NCBI GenBank assembly: GCA_934233745.1
Contig: CAKQGN010000001.1
Coordinates: forward strand, 62,001-126,000
Length of the DNA stretch: 64,000 nt
Direction: 5' to 3'
From: an uncultured Clostridia bacterium
Lineage (GTDB): Bacteria; Bacillota; Clostridia; Christensenellales; CAG-917
The translations under genes were made by a program, and so were the position numbers. Shown here piece after piece: positions 56,631 through 64,000 of this stretch (its first letter is position 1; each line of letters starts with the position of its first letter). Under the pieces are notes generated by a model. The model did no database searches and had not been told where the DNA came from. It worked only from the letters and a program-made list of their open reading frames with translations.

Positions 56631-58598
56631 ATGAAAAAAGTTTTATGTATAGAACTTTCATACACCTGGGTATTGACGCGCATAGACGATTCCAAATACC
56701 CCATTGAAACCATCAAAGAAAAATTGCTCAGGGGCAACAAATATAATGTTGTGAGCGAGTCTTATGTGCATTTGACTCTCGAAACGGATGAAAGAGACAT
56801 CGAAAAAGTCAAGGCGCGAGTTACAAGCATTTTTACGCAAAAATACGGAAAAGAAAACCTCGACGCATTGAGTTTTTCCGATAGGGATAAATTTGCCGAC
56901 GACGAGTCGACGGACATATCCGAAGATGAAGATTTTGACGTAGACGAAGAAGAATCTGCGCCTTTGGGGGACGTGCTTGAAAAGATAGAAACGCTTGTCG
57001 GAGCAAAAGAATTCAAAGGCTTTGTCAAAGAAATTGTAAAACTTGCGCCCGAAATCAAGAAAAAACATTCTCAGGACGTGTTTATGTCGCAAAGCTATTT
57101 GTTTTCGATTGGGGACGGCGGAGGGCTTACCACATATCTCGAATCGTTTGCGACGCTTATCGACGTTCTCGGTTTGGCGTCTATGTCCGCGCTTTCTCCC
57201 GTTGCGGAAATAAAGCTCGATTTGACGGGAAAACCTGTCGATGATTTAAGCCCCGTTTACGAAATTCTCTCAAACGGAGATGCAGAACTTGTCAGGGTAC
57301 TTTGCATAGACATCAGCAAATGGATTGACAAGACGGATACCGAAGTGTTCAAAAAACTCCTCAAAGACCTGCAAAAGGCAAGCAATGAGTTTATCCTTGT
57401 ATTCAGAGTGCCGTTTGTCGACAAGGATGTGCTGGGAAGAGTCGCAACCTCTTTGAACGATTTGATGAGCGTGCGAGTGTTGTCGTTTCCGCCGTTCGAC
57501 AGCCTTGAAAACAAAGAAGTCGCAAGACGAGATTTGAAAAAGTACGGCATGACTATGTCGTCGTCGGCATGGCAGTATTTCTTTGAGCGTGTAGCAGAGG
57601 AAAAGGGCGATGGCAAGTATTATGGGCTAAATACCATAAAAAAGGTGATAAAAGAGCTTGTATACAAAAAGCAGGTTGCCGTTTCAAACGGTTCGAAGGA
57701 CGAAAACCGTATCTGCGCCAAAGACGCCAAAAAGATTTGTTCGGTCAAAGAAAATAGCAATGAGGGCATGAAACAACTCGATAAACTTGTCGGTTGTGAA
57801 CAAATCAAGCGTCAGATTGAGGAAATACTTGCGCAGATAGAACTTACAAAGACCGAAAAAGGACTCGAAAAGCCTTGTTTGCATATGCGATTTGTCGGAA
57901 GTCCGGGAACGGGCAAAACGACTGTGGCAAGGATTTTGGGCAAGATTCTCAAAGAAAAGGGAGTATTGCGTATAGGCAACCTTTATGAATACAAAGGCAG
58001 AGATTTTTGCGGTCAATATATAGGCGAAACCGCGCCGAAAACCTCTGGAATGTGTCGTGATGCATACGGCTCGGTGTTGTTTATCGACGAGGCGTACTCG
58101 CTTTACAGAGGCGATGACAACAGCAGGGATTACGGCATAGAAGCAATCGATACCCTCATTTCCGAAATGGAAAATCACAAAGACGATCTTGTCGTAATAA
58201 TGGCAGGTTATACCGACGACATGGAAAAACTTATGGACGGCAACCGAGGCTTGAAGAGCAGAATGCCGTATACCATCGAGTTTCCGAATTTCACGCGCGA
58301 GCAATTGTTTGAAATATACAAATCAATGGCTTCCGGCAAATTCAAAACCGCAGACGACTTATATCCGACAGTCAAAACGTATTTCGAAGGGCTTTCGGAC
58401 GACGTGTTAAATTCAAAAAAATTCAGCAATGCCCGCTTTGTGCGCAATTTGTTTGAAAGGACGTGGGCAAAAGCGGCAATGAGATGCCAGCTCGAAGGAC
58501 AAAAATCGGTCGTTCTTTGCGCAAGCGACTTCACAAATGCGGCAAGCGAAAAGGATTTTGCTTTCCAAATCGAAAAGAAAATCAAATTGGGGTTTTGA
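56631..58598 (+). CDS. CbxX/CfqX-type AAA+ ATPase
   Basis: 655 residues, start behind GAGGG. A C-terminal AAA+ domain (about 385-650) of the CbxX/SpoVK group: Walker A GSPGTGKTT (about 422), pore-loop-like YIGETAPKT (about 463), Walker B SVLFIDEAYSL (about 482), and arginine-finger area GLKSRMPYTIEFP. Before it come an unrecognised N-terminus (1-75), a strongly acidic linker (80-105) and a 270-residue region with no known domain that begins LGDVLEKIETLVG. CbxX proteins are hexameric remodellers; Rubisco activase and the ESX secretion EccA belong here. The target is unknown. First of four tightly packed genes. Confidence 0.88.
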   Translation: MKKVLCIELSYTWVLTRIDDSKYPIETIKEKLLRGNKYNVVSESYVHLTLETDERDIEKVKARVTSIFTQKYGKENLDALSFSDRDKFADDESTDISEDEDFDVDEEESAPLGDVLEKIETLVGAKEFKGFVKEIVKLAPEIKKKHSQDVFMSQSYLFSIGDGGGLTTYLESFATLIDVLGLASMSALSPVAEIKLDLTGKPVDDLSPVYEILSNGDAELVRVLCIDISKWIDKTDTEVFKKLLKDLQKASNEFILVFRVPFVDKDVLGRVATSLNDLMSVRVLSFPPFDSLENKEVARRDLKKYGMTMSSSAWQYFFERVAEEKGDGKYYGLNTIKKVIKELVYKKQVAVSNGSKDENRICAKDAKKICSVKENSNEGMKQLDKLVGCEQIKRQIEEILAQIELTKTEKGLEKPCLHMRFVGSPGTGKTTVARILGKILKEKGVLRIGNLYEYKGRDFCGQYIGETAPKTSGMCRDAYGSVLFIDEAYSLYRGDDNSRDYGIEAIDTLISEMENHKDDLVVIMAGYTDDMEKLMDGNRGLKSRMPYTIEFPNFTREQLFEIYKSMASGKFKTADDLYPTVKTYFEGLSDDVLNSKKFSNARFVRNLFERTWAKAAMRCQLEGQKSVVLCASDFTNAASEKDFAFQIEKKIKLGF

Positions 58599-58615
58599 TA
58601 TAGGAGAAAGTCATT

Positions 58616-59095
58616 ATGGCAGTAACGTTGAAACAAAAACGACTTGCAAAAGACGTCTTCAAATCGCTTTGCGAATTGTTTGACGAAAACAAATTCAAGT
58701 ATACGAAAGACAAGGACAGACTGTGCGTCGATCTTGTTATGCAAGGCGACGATATTCCGATCGGATTGAGTATCATTGTCAGCGCGGAATTGCAGGTGGC
58801 GCTGCTGGTGTCGCATCTGCCGTTTATCGTGCCTCAGGACAGGCGCGCGGCAATGGCAGTTGCCGCCAACGAGGCAAATTCGTACATGATTGACGGAAGT
58901 TTCGAGATGAACTATTTGACGGGCGAGGTCAATTTCAGAATGACAACTCATTTTGAAAACAGCATGATAAGCAAGGATTTGTTGCGCTATTTTGTGTTTA
59001 CCGCATGCAAAACCATAGACATGTACAACGACAAGTTTTTGTTTGTGACAAAAAACGATATGACGGCAGAGCAGGTCATTGAATATTTGCATTGA
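58616..59095 (+). CDS. YbjN-like protein 1
   Basis: 159 residues, start behind AGGAGA. The alpha/beta pattern resembles the YbjN / type III secretion chaperone-like fold: an N-terminal helix, strands GLSIIVSAELQVALLVSHLP and then ANSYMIDGSFEMNYLTGEVN, FRMTTHF. It is clearly paralogous to the next gene (shared DGSF-x2-NY-x2-G-x-V-x-FR-x-TT). Such proteins often act as small dimeric chaperones or binding partners. Lies 17 nt after the ATPase gene, so it is likely an adaptor or substrate of it. Confidence 0.7.
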   Translation: MAVTLKQKRLAKDVFKSLCELFDENKFKYTKDKDRLCVDLVMQGDDIPIGLSIIVSAELQVALLVSHLPFIVPQDRRAAMAVAANEANSYMIDGSFEMNYLTGEVNFRMTTHFENSMISKDLLRYFVFTACKTIDMYNDKFLFVTKNDMTAEQVIEYLH

Positions 59096-59105
59096 GGAGG
59101 TCGCC

Positions 59106-59585
59106 ATGGAAAACGCCAACCAAAAAAACGCACAAATCGTGTTTGATATGATTTCGGATACGCTAAAGGCAAGAAATCTTAAATTTGTCAAACCGGAAGG
59201 ACAAAAATCGGTGTATTTGCAAGTTGCGGCCGATGAAATGACAATCGGGCTTCTTATAGATGTGGATGAAGACAGACAGCTTATCCGCATGATATCTATG
59301 TTGCCTTTTGAGTTTCCCAAGGAAAAACGCATCGAGGGAGCCATTGCCACAAGCATGACCGATTTCAACATGTTTGACGGCAGTTTCGATTTCAACTATG
59401 AGAAGGGCAACGTTACGTTCAGAATAACCACAAGTTTTCTCAACAGCGTTATTTCTCCTGCGGTATGTTTGTCCATGATCGGTCGCGCGTTTACGACGAT
59501 CGAAGATTACGGCGTCAAACTTATGAAGCTCGCAAACGGACAAATGACTCTCGACCAATATGTCGATTTGTTTGACGAAGAATAA
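59106..59585 (+). CDS. YbjN-like protein 2
   Basis: 159 residues; the GAGGAGG overlaps the stop of the previous gene, and the ATG at 59106 is preferred. Same length and core as YbjN-like protein 1 (GLLIDVDEDRQLIRMISMLP, NMFDGSFDFNYEKGNVTFRI). The paralogue pair suggests a heterodimer or two specificities for one ATPase. The C-terminus ends in an acidic YVDLFDEE. Function unknown. Confidence 0.7.
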   Translation: MENANQKNAQIVFDMISDTLKARNLKFVKPEGQKSVYLQVAADEMTIGLLIDVDEDRQLIRMISMLPFEFPKEKRIEGAIATSMTDFNMFDGSFDFNYEKGNVTFRITTSFLNSVISPAVCLSMIGRAFTTIEDYGVKLMKLANGQMTLDQYVDLFDEE

Positions 59586-60332
59586 ATGGAAAAGGACAAT
59601 ACTTATAAGATGACCTACAAGGTGATCGGCTGGACGTGGTGGGGTGACACCGACTATGTTGAGGCGTCGCTTACGGATGAGGTCGTAGATGCGGTTGTAA
59701 AAGAAATCCGCAAGTGCGGATACTGTTTTGGCGGCGATTCGCACCAATATCGCGACGGATGCGTGCCTGTTTTAAGCACGGGGGAAGTCGTGAAATGCAG
59801 CATGCGAGAGTGGGGCGCGATTATGTCTATGGCTTTTTTCGACGGCGTTCGTTTTCCGCTTGACTACATGGGCTGGTATATGGATACTTGTATAGAAGAT
59901 GACGCCTTGAAATACCCCGAAGAAGGCGTGGATGAACACCTTTTTACGCACCCGCACTATTTCAAAACAGGTATAACGCACAAGAGATTCGAGTCACTCA
60001 AAACAAAAGGTAAAGTCCTCCATGTTTTGGCAACGTCCGATGAAAACACCAATGTCGACGTCAGCGATATAGGTATATTCTGGGATTATGGTTGCGAAGA
60101 TTTCGATCAGTTGCAAGCCAGAGTGATGAAAATCAAAAGATTCAAAAATCCCGAGGAGTTTATCAAAAGCGATGTGTTCGAAAAAACCGACCTTGCCGAT
60201 CTTACAGGGCATGAACTTAAGGTTGCGATAAACAGCGCATGGGAGAGCGTGCCGATACAAGACGACGAAGAAATCACGGTTTATTATCTTGAACTTATCG
60301 ATATAATCCCCGACAGAAGAAAAAACGCATAA
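59586..60332 (+). CDS. Conserved-looking protein of unknown function, last gene of AAA+ operon
   Basis: 248 residues, starting immediately after the previous stop (TAAATG). Soluble, rich in Trp, Tyr and acidic residues. The N-terminal part is MTYKVIGWTWWGDTDYVEA, and a Cys/His pair lies in KCGYCFGGDSHQYRDGC (about 38-56). Later, HYFKTGITHKRFESLKTKGK resembles a small nucleic-acid- or ligand-binding module but is not decisive. I do not recognise the family. Direct translational coupling to YbjN-like protein 2 means it belongs to the same system, perhaps as effector or substrate. A terminator follows. Confidence 0.7.
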   Translation: MEKDNTYKMTYKVIGWTWWGDTDYVEASLTDEVVDAVVKEIRKCGYCFGGDSHQYRDGCVPVLSTGEVVKCSMREWGAIMSMAFFDGVRFPLDYMGWYMDTCIEDDALKYPEEGVDEHLFTHPHYFKTGITHKRFESLKTKGKVLHVLATSDENTNVDVSDIGIFWDYGCEDFDQLQARVMKIKRFKNPEEFIKSDVFEKTDLADLTGHELKVAINSAWESVPIQDDEEITVYYLELIDIIPDRRKNA

Positions 60333-60347
60333 ATCGTTGTTTGCACA

Positions 60348-60386
60348 AAAAAGCAATCGCCCGCTTTAGCAGGCGATTGCTTTTTA
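60348..60386 (+). terminator. Terminator of the AAA+ operon
   Basis: AAAAGCAATCGCC pairs with GGCGATTGCTTTTT. Confidence 0.88.
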
Positions 60387-60543
60387 ATAAGGAAGGTTTG
60401 GATATAGACAGTGTTGAGTCTTGCTTTTTGAAGTGATATTTGTTGTTTTTTGTCGTAAGTGTTTTGTTGCTTGATTGCAGAAATCGCATGTTTATTATGC
60501 AAATATTGACATATAAAATATCGTTATTGCAAAATGAATGTTG

Positions 60544-60876
60544 TTACAAATCAAGAAAATCCACGCCTGCAAGCAACACGTTTTCTATTTTTCTGTTTTT
60601 CAATGAATAATAAATAATCTTGCCGTCACGGCGTTGAGTGACTATATCTGCTGCTCGCAACAGCCTCAATTGATGCGAACAGGTGGTTTGATTTATGCCG
60701 AGAATCCTCGATAAATCGCTCACGCACATTTCGCTTATGCAAAGTGCGCAGATGATTTTGTTTCTCGTTGCATCCGAGCATGCAGAGAAAAACTCGGCAA
60801 GCGAATGAAGCGTTGCGTTGCGCGGGATGTAGTCGATGACGGTTTGCTCGTCGATATAGTCTATCTTGTTTTCCAT
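60544..60876 (-). CDS. ArsR-family transcriptional regulator
   Basis: 110 residues. Winged helix: FFSACSDATRNKIICALCIS, EMCVSDLSRILGINQTTCSH, QLRLLRAADIVTQRRDGKII, YYSL. ArsR proteins are dimeric repressors released by metals, oxidants or other ligands. The usual CxCxxD metal site is reduced to single cysteines (ALCISEMCVSDL), so arsenic/cadmium binding is not assured; redox or another metal is possible. Divergent from a small membrane protein, which may be its target. Confidence 0.9.
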   Translation of the reverse strand: MENKIDYIDEQTVIDYIPRNATLHSLAEFFSACSDATRNKIICALCISEMCVSDLSRILGINQTTCSHQLRLLRAADIVTQRRDGKIIYYSLKNRKIENVLLAGVDFLDL

Positions 60877-60967
60877 ACATAGATTTTAGCGCATATATGA
60901 AAGCAAAGTTTTTGTAACTTTGACGCAATTTGTTACATAATGTGGTAAAAAGTCAAAGAGGTGCGCT

Positions 60968-61153
60968 ATGTTTGAGGACAACTGGTATTTGTTTTTGCTT
61001 ATCGTTATGATTGTGTTTATCTCCGACGGCGATTTTTCAAAACGAGAAACCGCGGTTATGACGGGGATTCTTGCCGCACTTGCTTTTACAAATTCTGTCG
61101 ATACATCGAACACGACGTCAACGTCTGCGAGCAATTGTTTTTGCAACAAATAG
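60968..61153 (+). CDS. Small single-pass membrane protein
   Basis: 61 residues, ribosome binding site GAGGTG. An N-terminal hydrophobic helix (WYLFLLIVMIVFISDG), a second weaker one (MTGILAALAFTNS) and a Ser/Thr-rich tail ending CFCNK. The start lies 92 nt from the divergent ArsR gene. The paired cysteines at the end could bind a metal or form a disulfide. Short, so it could be spurious, but signal and context are good. Family unknown. Confidence 0.55.
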   Translation: MFEDNWYLFLLIVMIVFISDGDFSKRETAVMTGILAALAFTNSVDTSNTTSTSASNCFCNK

Positions 61154-61315
61154 ATTTGTGCAAGTCAAAGACAATACGCAATGTAGAAACATGGATACAC
61201 ACAACATATGCGCAAAAAGCCGATATTGTCGCTTTTTATAATTGTTTCCGTTTTTTTTGTTTTACAATTGATTTGAATCAAACTTAATAATAGAATCGAT
61301 AAATTTATCTCACCG

Positions 61316-61344
61316 TTGATTTTGCCTCGCATAGCGGTTATAAT
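61316..61344 (+). promoter_or_regulatory. Promoter of the PI-PLC-like gene
   Basis: TTGATT, 17-nt spacer, TATAAT, 17 nt before the start codon; leader very short. Confidence 0.65.
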
Positions 61345-61360
61345 AATTGTGAGGTGAATT

Positions 61361-62398
61361 ATGAAAAGAAACGGAAAAATTGCCCTTGTCGTTGTTTGCG
61401 TCCTAGTTGCGTGTGTTGCGGTTGTTGCAGGTTCTATGGCAGGCGTTGCGACTTCCGCGATTGACAATGAAACCGCCGACGAGTTTTTGAGCGGTTGGAT
61501 GAGTTATATATCTGACGACGCGCTCTTGTCGAACGTGGTTATTCCCGGCTCTCACGATTCGGGTACGGCGCAAATGATGTGGGCGGCAAGGACGCAGGAT
61601 AAAAGCATCAAAGAACAAATGGCTTGCGGCGCAAGATATTTCGATATCAGACCGCAATTGAAAAACGGGAAACTCGTCGTTTTTCACGGCCCGATTACCG
61701 GAGAGGATGTCGAGCCGATAATACAAGACGTAAAAGAGTTTTTGATAGGCAATCCGAGCGAAACGCTGATTTTGGATTTTCAGCACTTTATGAGTGACGA
61801 GTCTGCAATGGAAAAGACCGACGCTTTGCTTTGCGACAAACTTGCGGGACTTATGGTGTCAAACGATACAATGCAGTCGGATCTCGAATTTGTCAAATCT
61901 TTGACGCTCGGTGACGTCAGGGGCAAGGCAATCGTGTTTTGGGGCAACGTTTTCAAAAAGACGTCGAATTGCGATTACATACAAGGCAAGAATTATCTTT
62001 TCCAACGCAACGGTGACGGCGATACAAGACGAGGCAGCAGTTTGCAATCGTTTTATGACGGTTCGCTAAATCGCAAATCTTCAAAGAAGTATCTCTCGGA
62101 CGCCATACCCGAATATGTTGACATGTACAATAACAGCGACGGAGGATTGTTTGTGATGCAAATGCAACTCACCGATCCGATTGCGATAATAGGTCCGAAG
62201 TTTTATGAAGGCACACACATTGGCAATGCCGAAGGGTTTATATCCTCGTTGAGTGAAAAAGAGTATTTCGACAAAGTCAACATCATCATGCGCGATTTTG
62301 TCGGCGCAAACAAATGTAAGCGCATAATTGCGCTCAATAAGAGCAAAGGAACGGTTGCAAGCGACAAGCTCGGTGAATTTGAGAACAAATGTAAATAA
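61361..62398 (+). CDS. Secreted phosphatidylinositol phospholipase C-like enzyme
   Basis: 345 residues, start behind GAGGTG. A signal peptide or anchor at 6-30 (IALVVVCVLVACVAVVAGSM). PI-PLC X domain: VIPGSHDSGT with catalytic His (about 65), ARYFDIRPQL, and KLVVFHGPI with the second catalytic His; ETLILDFQHFM closes the barrel half. It would cleave phosphatidylinositol or GPI anchors outside the cell, giving a cyclic phosphate. No calcium ligands are seen, as in other bacterial PI-PLCs. Bacteria rarely make PI, so the substrate may be a host or other lipid. Confidence 0.87.
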   Translation: MKRNGKIALVVVCVLVACVAVVAGSMAGVATSAIDNETADEFLSGWMSYISDDALLSNVVIPGSHDSGTAQMMWAARTQDKSIKEQMACGARYFDIRPQLKNGKLVVFHGPITGEDVEPIIQDVKEFLIGNPSETLILDFQHFMSDESAMEKTDALLCDKLAGLMVSNDTMQSDLEFVKSLTLGDVRGKAIVFWGNVFKKTSNCDYIQGKNYLFQRNGDGDTRRGSSLQSFYDGSLNRKSSKKYLSDAIPEYVDMYNNSDGGLFVMQMQLTDPIAIIGPKFYEGTHIGNAEGFISSLSEKEYFDKVNIIMRDFVGANKCKRIIALNKSKGTVASDKLGEFENKCK

Positions 62399-62567
62399 AA
62401 CACGAAACGTATTTGTGTTTTTGACAAAAAGTATTGCAAAATGCTGAAAACCCTAAATATCGACTGCAAAACAAACAAACGATATTTGACATAAAATACG
62501 ATATGTGTTGCAAATGTGCAGAATTCAAGCAAAACACGAATCGTGGCATACGCGATTTTGAGGCAAA

Positions 62568-64000
62568 ATGGTAGATTTTAAGGCAAAAATCAAAGATGTG
62601 CCGGACAATCCCGGCGTTTATATGATGTTGGACGAGCAAGGCGAGATTATTTATGTCGGCAAGGCAAAAAATCTCAAAAACAGGCTTCGTTCCTACTTTT
62701 TCAATTTGTCAAACCGCACGGCAAAAGTTATGGCTATGCTCGAGCATGTTGCGGATTTTCGCTATATCATCTGCGCAAGCGAAGTCGACGCATTGCTCAC
62801 CGAAAACAACCTCATCAAAAAGCATACGCCGAGATACAACATACTCCTTAAAGACGACAAGGCATATCCGTTTTTGCGTATCGATATGCATGAGCCTTTC
62901 CCCACAATCGAGCTTGTACGCAAACTTAAAAACGACGGAGCAAAGTATTTCGGACCTTACATGCAATCCGTCAATATACGTGACATATTCGACCTCATTC
63001 ACACGGCGTTTCAAATCAGAGAGTGCAAACGCGATTTGTCAAAGCCGTCCAGACCGTGTTTGAACATGCATTTGGGGCGATGCCTTGCGCCTTGCACTCA
63101 TAAGGTTAGCGAACAAGAGTATAAAGCGGAAATGCAAAAAGTCATTGACTTTTTGAGGGGCAACGACAAGGAAGTCGAGCGGACTCTTTCCGAAAAAATG
63201 AAAAAGTTTGCCGCCGAGGAAAACTTTGAAGTTGCGCTCAATTATCGAAACAAGCTCGCTTTGCTTGACAAACTTGTAAGAAAACAAGTCAGCGCATTGC
63301 CCAAAGACTTCAATCTCGACATTTTTGCTTTTGAAACAAACGGTATCGTCTCGGCAATAAATATGCTTGTCGTGCGTGCGGGAAAACTGGTCGGAGCAGA
63401 AAACATTATTGTCGATTCCTGCGACGAGGACATCGCGAGCTATTTGTTGCAATACTATCAAAACAACGCTCCGCTTTGCGATGAAATCGTCACCGACAAC
63501 GTTGAAGACATCGAGTCGCTCGAAAAAGCGGTCAATACGCTGTGTGCGCATACGGTGCGCGTTGTCGAGCCGAAACAAGGGGTGAGGAAACAACTTTTGG
63601 AGCTTGCTCATTCAAACGCATACGACGCAATGACAAAGCACGGCACGCAAGAGGAAAGAAAAACCTTGCGTACAAAAGGAGCGGTCAAGCAACTGGGAGA
63701 ATTGCTGAATTTGAAGACGCTTCCCAACCGCATGGAATGTTATGATATTTCGCATATATCCGGCACGGATAAGGTTGCGAGCATGGTGGTTTTTGAGGGA
63801 GGAGAGCCGAAAAAATCCCATTACCGCAAGTTCAAAATCAAGACGGTGGAGGGCAACAACGACTTTGCCTGTATGAAAGAAGTGCTTATCCGCAGACTCA
63901 ACGAAATCGCAAAAAACGAGGACGAAAGTTTTTCTTCCGTTCCGGATTTGCTTGTAATTGACGGTGGAAAAGGACAGCTTGCATATGCCATGGAAGCACA
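62568..64000 (+). CDS. uvrC: Excinuclease ABC subunit C (3' end outside window)
   Basis: 477 codons present. The GIY-YIG nuclease domain at the start (PGVYMMLDEQGEIIYVGKAK, NLKNRLRSYF), NLIKKHTPRYNI, a cysteine cluster (CLNMHLGRCLAPCTH), the UVR motif (AAEENFEVALNYRNKL), and the beginning of the RNase H-like domain (ECYDISHISGTDKVASMVVF, LLVIDGGKGQL). UvrC cuts on both sides of damaged DNA with UvrAB. Start behind GAGGC. Truncated only by the window end. Confidence 0.97.
   Translation, partial: MVDFKAKIKDVPDNPGVYMMLDEQGEIIYVGKAKNLKNRLRSYFFNLSNRTAKVMAMLEHVADFRYIICASEVDALLTENNLIKKHTPRYNILLKDDKAYPFLRIDMHEPFPTIELVRKLKNDGAKYFGPYMQSVNIRDIFDLIHTAFQIRECKRDLSKPSRPCLNMHLGRCLAPCTHKVSEQEYKAEMQKVIDFLRGNDKEVERTLSEKMKKFAAEENFEVALNYRNKLALLDKLVRKQVSALPKDFNLDIFAFETNGIVSAINMLVVRAGKLVGAENIIVDSCDEDIASYLLQYYQNNAPLCDEIVTDNVEDIESLEKAVNTLCAHTVRVVEPKQGVRKQLLELAHSNAYDAMTKHGTQEERKTLRTKGAVKQLGELLNLKTLPNRMECYDISHISGTDKVASMVVFEGGEPKKSHYRKFKIKTVEGNNDFACMKEVLIRRLNEIAKNEDESFSSVPDLLVIDGGKGQLAYAMEA

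Overview
ORGANISM. The window looks like a chromosome segment of an uncultured Gram-positive-type anaerobe in Bacillota (Clostridia-like). The basis is a zinc-type L33, an L10 leader, RecD2, ComF, an IspDF fusion and consensus TTGACA-17-TATAAT promoters. Rank below class cannot be read from the sequence. Most of the window is ordinary chromosome, but 1573-6497 is clearly more AT-rich than its surroundings.

LAYOUT. 1-1000: 3'-truncated amidohydrolase. 1482-1572: tRNA-Ser(CGA). 1573-6497: a small island bounded by a 26-bp repeat of the tRNA 3' end. It carries an accessory RNase III, a sigma-like regulator, a frameshifted HTH gene and an FRG-domain gene inside a 32-bp direct-repeat pair. 7095-13913: GNAT acetyltransferase, a large membrane protein with a TrkA/RyR-like layout, a 4-TM protein, a ClC channel and a WYL regulator. 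13914-15094: a cluster of dispersed hairpin repeats and a 39-codon gene. 15297-23108: 5'-nucleotidase lipoprotein, aminotransferase, sirtuin, GlmS and GH31. 23303-24192: rplM-rpsI. 24691-28823: MATE, membrane-anchored HTH, ispDF and rqcP. 29152-38023: rpoB-rpoC-metK. 38240-46451: recD2-comF-secA-prfB-tsaD. 47245-56406: L7Ae-like, rpsL-rpsG-fusA-tuf-rpmG-secE-nusG-rplK-rplA, then rplJ-rplL after a 1.2-kb repeat-filled gap. 56631-60332: a tight four-gene operon (CbxX-type AAA+ ATPase, two paralogous YbjN-like proteins, one unknown). 60544-62398: ArsR regulator, a small membrane protein and a PI-PLC-like enzyme. 62568-end: uvrC, truncated.

HOW IT FITS TOGETHER. The core is transcription/translation machinery with recognisable autoregulatory leaders (L10, probable L1). 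Three features stand out. First, the tRNA-anchored island has defence-like cargo and no integrase. Second, a family of nested hairpins with a GTAC-N5/6-GTAC centre lies just after rpsI, tsaD and rplA; its outer arm is an inverted copy of the upstream gene's own 3' end. Third, another dispersed hairpin family keeps its loop while its stems change in a compensatory way. Both hairpin families are supported by several copies inside this window and may be undescribed structured elements.
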